DNA of 64,000 nucleotides from Myxococcales bacterium (GTDB lineage: Bacteria; Myxococcota_A; Polyangia; Polyangiales; GCA-016699535). The notes under the pieces are model-generated. The model searched no databases and was not told the DNA's origin. It saw only the letters and a program-made list of their open reading frames with translations. Below, in pieces: positions 42,895 through 49,660 of the stretch (within the stretch, counting starts at the first letter, position 1; every line of letters begins with the position of its first letter). Location of the stretch: the NCBI GenBank assembly GCA_020633325.1, contig JACKDX010000001.1:372001-436000 (forward strand), in the 5' to 3' direction. The position numbers were made by a program, and so were the translations under genes.

Positions 42895-44157
42895 TCATTC
42901 GTTGCGAGATATGCGGAAGAGCGACACCTGGCCGGGGCTCACCCAATCATAATCCGAAAGCAGATATACAAGCCGCCCATCGTGCGTGAGAAACCACCAA
43001 AAAGTTACCTCCTCCCAGGACAGGGATAGTAGCGCGAAGCCCTGATCCCCGTCAGCCATGGTCATGCGGTCGGACTGATCGAGACTTTCCTGTACGAAGA
43101 CAAGCTCGGGCGGACGGCGCAGCGACATAGCCCTCCGGAGTTCGGTGGCGACGTAGGCATGGCTTCCTCTGCCGACTAACGCGTTGAGATCTTCTAGCAA
43201 TGTGCCCGACGCCCAATTGGGCGCAGGATAAATTGCAAAAATGTCTGCATCCACAATGGGCCCGGGCATGTCCGCCGCTGGCACGTTCATATAATCGAAG
43301 TTTAAATTGGTCGGCGCTTCTGGCACCAGGTCGCAAAAGTGGGTGGCACCCTTTGTGCCTTGGGCAGTCTCGGGGCATTTGGCCAGGTAGCGACGTTCGA
43401 CATAGTCAGACGCTTGGTATTCGGTATCTTGGTTGGCATAGTCGCCGCTGTCATTGATGTAAACCGTACGGTACTGTTGCGCGAGCAAGAACAGGAATGC
43501 CCCGGCTTTGCGGCGTAAGGGAAGAGAGCCGGCGCCGAGCACGTAAGCGTCGCGTGTGGGCGCCCTAGCCGTCCGCTCCATAACCGCGCGAGAAATCCAT
43601 CCAAGCTCGTAGGTATCCTCAGCAAATACCAAGGCAAACGACTTTGTTTCCCGCAAAAGCCTTGCGACAGGGCTGCTGATGTGTGAGCCGGAATGTGTTA
43701 GACGCGGGTGGTCTGAGGACAGGTACGGAGGAGAACCGCGCACGTTCACAAGTTCAGGTTGGTAATCGAGTATGCGTTGGGGAACTTCTTCGCCCCTGTC
43801 GTCGAGTTTCCATTCCGCCGCTGTGACATCGTCTCTGTGGACAAAAATCTGTGGCCCTGGCGCAACACGGGGCAGCCAGGTGATGTTGGCTGGGAGTTCC
43901 ACCACGTCGAGCTCTCCCGAAATATCCGCTGGACCCGGCACCAACACCCCGCGGCGTTCATCCAACCGGCGCGTACGAACTGGGGCTCCCCGTTTGGCTT
44001 TCCGTCGTCCAAGCCATTGATAACCACTATCTTGGGATGCTGAAACACCTTCGAGCGCGGCAGTCCGAGTGCAGCCCGCGGCTGCGCACAGCGAGCCGAT
44101 CAGCAGGTGTGCACACACCTTGCTTAGAAAAAGTTTGTCCGATTCGCAGCGCGGCAT
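42895..44157 (-). CDS. Hypothetical lipoprotein, 420 residues
   Basis: Not recognised. The N-terminus MPRCESDKLFLSKVCAHLLI is followed by a hydrophobic stretch to the lipobox AAGC. The mature part has no family I know; it is rich in Asp and aromatic residues with scattered Cys (KCPETAQGTKGATHFCD). Several phrases (IFAIYPAPNW, GRLVYLLSDYDWVSPGQ) look like secreted globular protein. A perfect 16-base palindrome with 4-base loop (CTACAT/ATGTAG, 44197-44212) lies 40 bases upstream of the start and may be an operator. Confidence 0.6.
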   Translation of the reverse strand: MPRCESDKLFLSKVCAHLLIGSLCAAAGCTRTAALEGVSASQDSGYQWLGRRKAKRGAPVRTRRLDERRGVLVPGPADISGELDVVELPANITWLPRVAPGPQIFVHRDDVTAAEWKLDDRGEEVPQRILDYQPELVNVRGSPPYLSSDHPRLTHSGSHISSPVARLLRETKSFALVFAEDTYELGWISRAVMERTARAPTRDAYVLGAGSLPLRRKAGAFLFLLAQQYRTVYINDSGDYANQDTEYQASDYVERRYLAKCPETAQGTKGATHFCDLVPEAPTNLNFDYMNVPAADMPGPIVDADIFAIYPAPNWASGTLLEDLNALVGRGSHAYVATELRRAMSLRRPPELVFVQESLDQSDRMTMADGDQGFALLSLSWEEVTFWWFLTHDGRLVYLLSDYDWVSPGQVSLFRISRNE

Positions 44158-44196
44158 CCGCTTGCTTTAGCACCGATTCACCCGACAGCAACTGGG

Positions 44197-44212
44197 CTAC
44201 ATGTAAATGTAG
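44197..44212. promoter_or_regulatory. Palindrome upstream of lipoprotein gene
   Basis: CTACAT (44197-44202) and ATGTAG (44207-44212) form a perfect inverted repeat with loop GTAA. Located 40 bases upstream of the minus-strand lipoprotein at 44157. Possible operator; no flanking promoter was clear. Confidence 0.3.
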
Positions 44213-44315
44213 GGATGTGATTACCTCTAACGTATCGAAACACGGGCACGAAATTTAAGGGCTCATTCCCTTCAGCTGTCACGCTACGACCGAGGCGCTC
44301 AGTACGCGGCGCTAA

Positions 44316-44329
44316 CGTCCGGCCGGACG
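44316..44329. promoter_or_regulatory. 14-base perfect palindrome upstream of Phd/PIN pair
   Basis: CGTCCGGCCGGACG is a perfect palindrome 45 bases before the likely antitoxin start. Together with the imperfect repeat at 44345-44390 it is a plausible autoregulatory operator; the rest of 44213-44315 shows nothing else. Confidence 0.35.
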
Positions 44330-44344
44330 CCCACAGATTGCATT

Positions 44345-44390
44345 ATACGGTCATCAATGCTAACCATATAGTCATGAACGATGACCATAT
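44345..44390. promoter_or_regulatory. Inverted repeat overlapping antitoxin start, likely operator
   Basis: ATACGGTCATCA (44345-44356) repeats inverted, with two mismatches, as CGATGACCATAT (44379-44390), so 10 of 12 bases match between arms. The right arm lies on the antitoxin start codon at 44374, as expected for a self-repressing Phd-type operator. Confidence 0.5.
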
Positions 44391-44586
44391 TGCCGCCGGT
44401 GAATTTAAGGCCCGTTGCTTAGCCATCTTGGAACGGGTGCGGCAGTATCGCCAACCGTTTGTCATCACCAAGCGCGGAGTACCTATCGCCCGCATCCTGC
44501 CCGTAGAGGAAGACAATGTATTCGAAGACCTAAAGAAGAGCGTCTTGCGCGAAGGTGACCTGATCGCGCCGATTGACGAGGACTAA
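44374..44586 (+). CDS. Phd/YefM-family antitoxin
   Basis: About 70 residues: MNDDHIAAGEFKARCLAILE then YRQPFVITKRGVPIARILPVEE, the Phd/YefM N-terminal DNA-binding fold, and a short acidic C-terminal tail (LKKSVLREGDLIAPIDED) that would bind the toxin. I start at ATG 44374; the TTG at 44338 would add 12 residues. The PIN toxin follows after 11 bases, the normal antitoxin-toxin order. Confidence 0.8.
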   Translation: MNDDHIAAGEFKARCLAILERVRQYRQPFVITKRGVPIARILPVEEDNVFEDLKKSVLREGDLIAPIDED

Positions 44587-44597
44587 GAAGCCGCTTC

Positions 44598-44984
44598 GTG
44601 ATTATTCTAGATACGCATGTTTGGATTTGGTGGGCTATTCAATCCACGAATCTATCAAAACCAGCAGTGGCTGCCTTGCGACGAGCGGAGCGCGTTGGCG
44701 TTTCTGTCATTAGCTGCTGGGAAATCGGGATGTTGGTCGCAAAGGGCCGTTTGGATCTTGACCGTGATCCTTTAGCATGGATTCGGCGCGCGCTGCAGTT
44801 ACCGAAGATCGAGCTGGTTCCTATGAGTCCGGAAATTGCGTTGTCCTCTAGCACCCTGCCTGCAGAGTTTCACGGGGATTCGGCTGATCGAATCATCGTG
44901 GCCTCTGCAAGATTGCTGTCGAGTCCGCTCCTTACCAGAGATCAGCACATTCGTGAGTGGGGACACGTTCGAGCAATTTGGTAG
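44598..44984 (+). CDS. PIN-domain toxin (VapC-like ribonuclease)
   Basis: A 128-residue PIN-domain ribonuclease: acidic residues in ILDTHVWIWW, SCWEIGML, HGDSADRIIVASA and LLTRD are the expected metal-binding set. It starts with GTG just after the antitoxin and is the toxin of the pair. The 3' end is followed by a degraded Uma2-type remnant on the opposite strand. Confidence 0.85.
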   Translation: MIILDTHVWIWWAIQSTNLSKPAVAALRRAERVGVSVISCWEIGMLVAKGRLDLDRDPLAWIRRALQLPKIELVPMSPEIALSSSTLPAEFHGDSADRIIVASARLLSSPLLTRDQHIREWGHVRAIW

Positions 44985-45000
44985 CCGCGCACCCGCTCAG

Positions 45001-45229
45001 ATTCATTGTTGTATTCCTGATGCAACATATTACCCATCTGTCCCAGCACATGGACTCTAACTTCTTCGAGCTCCGGATCCACAATCCAATATTAGTTGAC
45101 TTTGAACGTGGCGTATAACTTCAGCTTGGTGAGCATGTCTGTCTTGCGATTCACTGGGGAAATAATCTCCACCACCAAATCGGCTGACCCCTCAATGCCG
45201 CGATCCTGACCAGGCGAGCCTTGTAGGGG
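45001..45229 (-). pseudogene. Broken Uma2 (DUF820) family endonuclease fragment
   Basis: On the minus strand the frame from 45229 reads GIEGSADLVVEIISP then KTDMLTKLKLYATFKVN, a stop (TAA at 45092-45094), then YWIVDPELEEVRVHVL. This is the Uma2/DUF820 core (PDLVVEVLSPS...KL.LYA..GV.EYWIVDPE) with the expected Glu of EYW replaced by the stop. The N-terminal half is gone: the ABC ATPase stop codon TAA lies directly upstream in the same frame. The ends are approximate; the fragment lies between the PIN toxin and the ABC ATPase. Confidence 0.7.
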
Positions 45230-45994
45230 TTAGCCGAAGGAGACCGATGTGGGACCTCGGGCTGAGGTGACAAACAAACCTTCGAGAGAATGGCGCTGTT
45301 CGGATGCCAAGAGATCCTTGAGCTCGCCTTCGAGACTGACGCTGCCTTGGTTGAGGATGACGACGCGGTCGCATAACGTTTCAACATCACTAAGTATGTG
45401 GCTGGTAAAGAGCAGCGTTTTATTGGCTTGTCGTTGCTCAAGGATGAGCTGCCGAACGTCCGCCCGGCCAATGGGGTCTAGGCCGCTCATGGGTTCATCC
45501 AAGATGATGAATGCGGGGTCATGAATTAAGGCCTGCGCAAGGCCAATACGCTGCATCATGCCCTTGGAGAACTTACCAATGTATCGGTCAGTCGCGTGCG
45601 CTAGGCCCACCCGTTCCACCAGTTCAATGGCGCGTTTCCTACGGCTAGGACCGTCCATTCCCGTCAGGCGCCCACAGAGATCCAAAAACTCCAATGGTTT
45701 GAGATACTGGTAGATATAGGGATTTTCCGGCATATATCCCACCTGTCGCCGCACGTTTCGCGACGCCAAGTCCGAACCGAAGAGACGAATCTTACCGCTC
45801 GTAGGCATAATGAGTCCGAGCACGCATTTGATGGTCGTCGTCTTGCCAGCGCCATTGGGTCCAATGAGACCCAGAATCTCACCCGGGCGTACCGCAAAGC
45901 TCACGTCGCGCACCGCCTCAATCCGTTTACGCAGAAAACCGCTGCGGAAGCTTTTCTGAAGGTGCTCTATGTGCAAAATGGCATGGTCGCTCAT
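45230..45994 (-). CDS. ABC transporter ATP-binding protein
   Basis: A 254-residue nucleotide-binding subunit. The start is ATG 45994 (MSDHAILHIEHLQKSF); the upstream 46 codons are the reverse strand of the aminotransferase region. Walker A IGPNGAGKTTTIKCVL, signature FSKGMMQRIGLAQAL and Walker B FIILDEPMSGLDP match the drug/export group (ABC-2 type). No permease gene is visible here; it follows the aminotransferase by 5 bases, so the two are in one operon. The C-terminal end is followed immediately by the Uma2 remnant. Confidence 0.88.
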   Translation of the reverse strand: MSDHAILHIEHLQKSFRSGFLRKRIEAVRDVSFAVRPGEILGLIGPNGAGKTTTIKCVLGLIMPTSGKIRLFGSDLASRNVRRQVGYMPENPYIYQYLKPLEFLDLCGRLTGMDGPSRRKRAIELVERVGLAHATDRYIGKFSKGMMQRIGLAQALIHDPAFIILDEPMSGLDPIGRADVRQLILEQRQANKTLLFTSHILSDVETLCDRVVILNQGSVSLEGELKDLLASEQRHSLEGLFVTSARGPTSVSFG

Positions 45995-45999
45995 GGGAT

Positions 46000-47091
46000 T
46001 CACAAGAGTTCGCGGATTGAATCGATCACATGATCTTGGGTGGCGATATCGAGCGCCGGGTGTAAGGGCAATGCAAGGCCGCGCGAAACGATGTCTGCCG
46101 TATGCGAGGGCGGCTCTGGCACACGGCAACATGCGCGCAGCGAAGTTAGCTCGGCAAGGTTATAGGATAAGCGTCCCGCTTCGATGCGGCGTTCCCTGAG
46201 CCCCTCGATCAATCCGTCTCGATCGCGAGCGACGGTAGCCCCCATGGTTTGCATGTTGCTGCTGGCCCCCTGCGGCACCTTTTGCCAAGAAAGCTCTGGC
46301 AGTGCATCCCGGTAGCGTTGAGCCAGCATTTGGCGCAGGGCGACGATGTCATCCAAACGATCGAGTTGGGCCAGGCCCATGGCCGCCGCGACTTCGCTCA
46401 TGCGGTGGTTTCCCGCGGCGCATACAAAACTCCCTGGCTTCTCTTGCCCGTGATTGCGCAATATTCGCAGCCGGTCGGCGATATTCGCATCGTCGGTGAG
46501 GCACATGCCACCTTCCGCAGTGGTGAGCACCTTACGGGGATGAAAGCTTAGCGTTGAGATGATGCCGAAAGAACCGCACGGCCCCTCCGGGCTACTGCTG
46601 CCGATAGCGCATGCTGCATCCTCGATGATGTGCAGACCTTCTAACAGCGGGTTGAGTTTCTGCCATCGTGCCGGCATGCCGAACTGATCGATGACGATGG
46701 CTGCTCGTGTTCGTGAGCTTCGAGCCTGCGTGACGAGCTTGGGATCAAGGTTCCAATCCTCGGGATCTACATCGACAAGGACTGGGCTTGCGCCTCTTAG
46801 CGCCACTGCGTTTGCGGGGCTCGGCCACGTCAAGGCAGGGCATAACACCTCATCACCGTTTTGAATGCCAAGCGCCTCGAGGGCGAGTTCTAGTGCGCTG
46901 GTGCCGCTGCTTACTGCGACGGCGAACTTGCGTCGACATCGCTCCGCCATGCGCGCTTCAAACCGCTCGACCCACGGGCCCTGCACCAATCGGCCCGATG
47001 CCAAAACAAGTCCTATGGCCTCAAGCTCTTTTTCCCCCAGCGAAGGGGGAGATAAAGCCACGAAATCGGAACATGGTGGTTGCATATGCAT
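46000..47091 (-). CDS. DegT/DnrJ/EryC1/StrS-family aminotransferase
   Basis: A 363-residue PLP enzyme of the sugar/small-molecule aminotransferase family. PLP motifs: SSGTSALELALEAL (phosphate/substrate region), GLHIIEDAACAIGS, and the lysine Lys187 in SFHPRKVLTTAEGG. It normally aminates a keto-sugar or a carbonyl in secondary metabolism. It is divergent from the HPr-kinase-like gene, with 69 bases between starts, and shares an operon with the ABC ATPase, so a role in an export or surface pathway is possible. Confidence 0.88.
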   Translation of the reverse strand: MHMQPPCSDFVALSPPSLGEKELEAIGLVLASGRLVQGPWVERFEARMAERCRRKFAVAVSSGTSALELALEALGIQNGDEVLCPALTWPSPANAVALRGASPVLVDVDPEDWNLDPKLVTQARSSRTRAAIVIDQFGMPARWQKLNPLLEGLHIIEDAACAIGSSSPEGPCGSFGIISTLSFHPRKVLTTAEGGMCLTDDANIADRLRILRNHGQEKPGSFVCAAGNHRMSEVAAAMGLAQLDRLDDIVALRQMLAQRYRDALPELSWQKVPQGASSNMQTMGATVARDRDGLIEGLRERRIEAGRLSYNLAELTSLRACCRVPEPPSHTADIVSRGLALPLHPALDIATQDHVIDSIRELL

Positions 47092-47160
47092 CGAGAGATC
47101 TAAAGAGCGTTATTGTGCCTGGATTGATGGCGTGCTGTCTACTAGAGTGCGAAAATCAGG

Positions 47161-48039
47161 ATGTCGCGGACGCCTTACAAGAGCAGCCCGGCGCTGCCGC
47201 CAGAGTTTGTTTTTGGCGCAGTGGCATTCGAGTCACGAGGTCCCAGCATGGCAAAGCTCAGGGCCACGCCCTTTGTGACGAACGCCATGGTGACTGAGAA
47301 AGATGCGCCCAGCATCGCCCACGTCCTGTGGACATTCGATGCCGGTGCTAAGGCGTGCGAGACTGTGGACACGATTGAATGGAATTGGTTGGAAGGGGAG
47401 ACTCAACTCCGAGCTTCTCAGGTGAGCGGGTATGTAAGACGCCTAAAGAAGGGTCGCTACGAGGCGCACGTCACGGCTCCCGAAAAGGATGAGGCTGGTA
47501 TCAATGCCGGGATTGCCAGCATCGCGAGCGCCATCGTTGAGCGTGAGGGAGGACTATTGATGCATGCAGCCGCTGTGGAAATGGACGCTGCGGCAGTGCT
47601 CTTTATCGGGCCATCCGGAGCGGGAAAAACCACGGCATGTTCCCACATGAGAGGCGCTCGATGGCTAGCGATAGATCGCGTGGCGGTGGCGGAAATCGAT
47701 CTCAGGTGGTGGGTATGGCGACTGCCTTGGGGCAACAAAGCGGGGCTGACGCTCGACCCATCGCCTCTGTCGCATGCGCCCCTGGCTGGCATACTTCGCG
47801 TGCGACAAGCAGAACGCCTGCATATTCAAACATGTCAAAGGTTTCAAGCACTTATGCTGATTCGAGAATCGGCGCGCAGCGGAGCGGCCACGGTGCATCG
47901 TGAGGAGAATCTGCTAATACACGGAGAGAGGTTGAGTCGCGCTCACCCCATAGGCATACTGGATTTTCCACTCGGCACCGATCTGACTCAGGCAGTAAGA
48001 GAGTGGCTCTACGAGGCATGTTGTGACCACGCTCGATGA
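47161..48039 (+). CDS. HPr-kinase-like P-loop protein
   Basis: A 292-residue protein with the Walker A motif GPSGAGKT at 150-157 after an N-terminal beta-rich region; the surrounding phrase VLFIGPSGAGKTTACSHM is typical of the C-terminal lobe of HPr kinase/phosphorylase-like proteins that accompany radical SAM/PqqD clusters. In some lasso-peptide pathways such a protein phosphorylates the peptide (established for the characterised family members); here it is inferred. It is the first gene of an overlapping trio: the next GTG begins 17 bases before its stop. Confidence 0.65.
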   Translation: MSRTPYKSSPALPPEFVFGAVAFESRGPSMAKLRATPFVTNAMVTEKDAPSIAHVLWTFDAGAKACETVDTIEWNWLEGETQLRASQVSGYVRRLKKGRYEAHVTAPEKDEAGINAGIASIASAIVEREGGLLMHAAAVEMDAAAVLFIGPSGAGKTTACSHMRGARWLAIDRVAVAEIDLRWWVWRLPWGNKAGLTLDPSPLSHAPLAGILRVRQAERLHIQTCQRFQALMLIRESARSGAATVHREENLLIHGERLSRAHPIGILDFPLGTDLTQAVREWLYEACCDHAR

Positions 48040-48307
48040 AAATACCGGCATCAGGCAAAATCCCCGCATTGCCGCGCGCACCCTTGATGGGAAAACGGTG
48101 ATTGTCGTGTTGGATGCGCGCAAAGTGCACGCGCTAAACGAGCTTGGGTCAACGATTTGGAATATGGCGGACGGTCGTTCGTTAAAGAGCATTGTGGAGG
48201 CGGTGACCGCCGAATATGAGGTGCAGTCAGAGATCGCACGGGCGGATGTTTCGCTTTTCGTAGAACAATTGGTGTCTCTCAACATGTTGGAACTGGTCAT
48301 CCCATGA
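48023..48307 (+). CDS. PqqD-like peptide-recognition protein
   Basis: A 94-residue small winged-helix protein (RiPP recognition element): RIAARTLDGKTVIVVLDARKVHALNELGSTIWNMADG and the HTH-like EAVTAEYEVQSEIARADVSLFVEQLVSLNMLE. PqqD proteins bind the leader of a substrate peptide and hand it to a radical SAM enzyme. It begins with GTG overlapping the HPr-kinase-like gene by 17 bases and ends overlapping the radical SAM start by 4 bases (ATGA). Confidence 0.82.
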   Translation: MTTLDENTGIRQNPRIAARTLDGKTVIVVLDARKVHALNELGSTIWNMADGRSLKSIVEAVTAEYEVQSEIARADVSLFVEQLVSLNMLELVIP

Positions 48308-49557
48308 CGAAGCTCAACGCAGCGCGGCTTGCACAGGGTTATGCCCCTTCTGGGTCCGCGGTGCCCTTGGTGGCGATGCTGGAAATCGCTGATCGGTGCA
48401 ACGAAGTGTGTGTGCACTGTTACCAAATCCAAGGTCAAAAAGGCGAAATGACTACCGAGCAAGTCTATCGCGTGCTTGATGAACTGGCGGAGCTTGGTGT
48501 GCTCTACCTCACGATTTCGGGCGGGGAGCCGACACTGCGTAAGGACTTTCTCGACATCGTGCGATACGCGCGCATGCGAAAATTCGCCGTCAAGATCTAC
48601 ACCAATTGTTTGACGATGAAAGAGCCTCTGGCCGCACGACTGGGCGAGCTTGCGGTGCAAGAGGTGCAGACCAGCTTGTACTCACACCGGGCCAATGTGC
48701 ACGATGAGGTCACCAAGGTCCGGGGATCGTGGAAAAAAACGGTGCAGGGGATACGCTTTCTTGTGGCTTCTGGCGTGCGTGTCATTGCCAAATCCCCCAT
48801 GATGCTTGTTAACGCACCCGAGTACCGCGCCTATCAGCATTTCGTCGAGAGCTTGGGGGCCCTGTGTGGGGTGGATGCCGGCGGACTGATGCCAAAGGAG
48901 GACGGGAACCGGGACCCGCAGTCATTGAGTGCCGATGAGGACATGTATCGCATCATGCGTACCGATCCCCTCCTCGGAGGAAAGAAAGCAATCAAGGTTC
49001 GCGCCCCGGCTTCGCTCGAAAGTGCTCCCTGCGGTGCCTCGCGTGCTGGTGTTCATATCGAGGCCAACGGAGAACTTAGACCTTGCAGCCAGCTAGACGT
49101 GGCTTTGGGCAATGTGGTTTCGGATGGTGTCAGGAGCAGCTGGGCAACGAGTCCGGATCGCCACGCGATGGCGCAACTTCGATGGGCCGATCATCATGGC
49201 TGCCGGGATTGTGATCTAAGAGGTTATTGTCATCGCTGTTATGCGAAGTCGTACGCTGAAAGCGGCGATATGTTAGGCCCCTACGCATCAGCGTGTCGCC
49301 GCGCCCTGACGGAATACAGTCTGGCGGTTGGCAGAAGCGCCACGGTGCTCGGCGCTGATAGCGGGCGGGATCGCTCTCTCGGTCCCTATCGGGAGCACAA
49401 GGAGGGATATCTGTACGCGGTTGAAGACCAGATCAAAGATGGCGATGTGGCCTTTGCCAAACGCCATCCATGGGTGCGCAGGCCAGATGGGGAGCGTTCA
49501 CTGAAACAGGATGGGACACCGGGCCGACTGGTCCAGTTGCGTCTTTCTAAGAGCTAG
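48304..49557 (+). CDS. Radical SAM/SPASM enzyme
   Basis: A 417-residue enzyme. The radical SAM cluster is C-x3-C-x2-C (Cys32, Cys36, Cys39 in CNEVCVHCY); the SAM-binding SGGEPTLRKDFLDI motif follows. The C-terminal half is SPASM-like: CGASRAGVHIEANGELRPCSQ and CRDCDLRGYCHRCYAKSYAE, with further Cys in ASACRRA, so auxiliary iron-sulfur clusters are expected. This places it in the peptide-modifying group. It is translationally coupled to the PqqD-like gene. Confidence 0.9.
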   Translation: MTKLNAARLAQGYAPSGSAVPLVAMLEIADRCNEVCVHCYQIQGQKGEMTTEQVYRVLDELAELGVLYLTISGGEPTLRKDFLDIVRYARMRKFAVKIYTNCLTMKEPLAARLGELAVQEVQTSLYSHRANVHDEVTKVRGSWKKTVQGIRFLVASGVRVIAKSPMMLVNAPEYRAYQHFVESLGALCGVDAGGLMPKEDGNRDPQSLSADEDMYRIMRTDPLLGGKKAIKVRAPASLESAPCGASRAGVHIEANGELRPCSQLDVALGNVVSDGVRSSWATSPDRHAMAQLRWADHHGCRDCDLRGYCHRCYAKSYAESGDMLGPYASACRRALTEYSLAVGRSATVLGADSGRDRSLGPYREHKEGYLYAVEDQIKDGDVAFAKRHPWVRRPDGERSLKQDGTPGRLVQLRLSKS

Positions 49558-49660
49558 ATCCGATGAGGACCGCCATCTAAGCCCGTTGTTTTCGGCTCTA
49601 GACGATTGGGCCCTCAATCCCTATAGTGACCGGCAGATCGGCATCCAAGGGAGGCAGTGA

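Noticed and set aside
44311..44335. Integron attC-like site near the toxin-antitoxin pair
   Set aside because: The GCTAAC and palindrome arrangement does not fit RYYYAAC/GTTRRRY core sites, and no integrase is in view.
45151..45471. 106-codon minus-strand frame over the ABC ATPase end
   Set aside because: It is out of frame with the ABC ATPase and with the Uma2 remnant; it has no motif.
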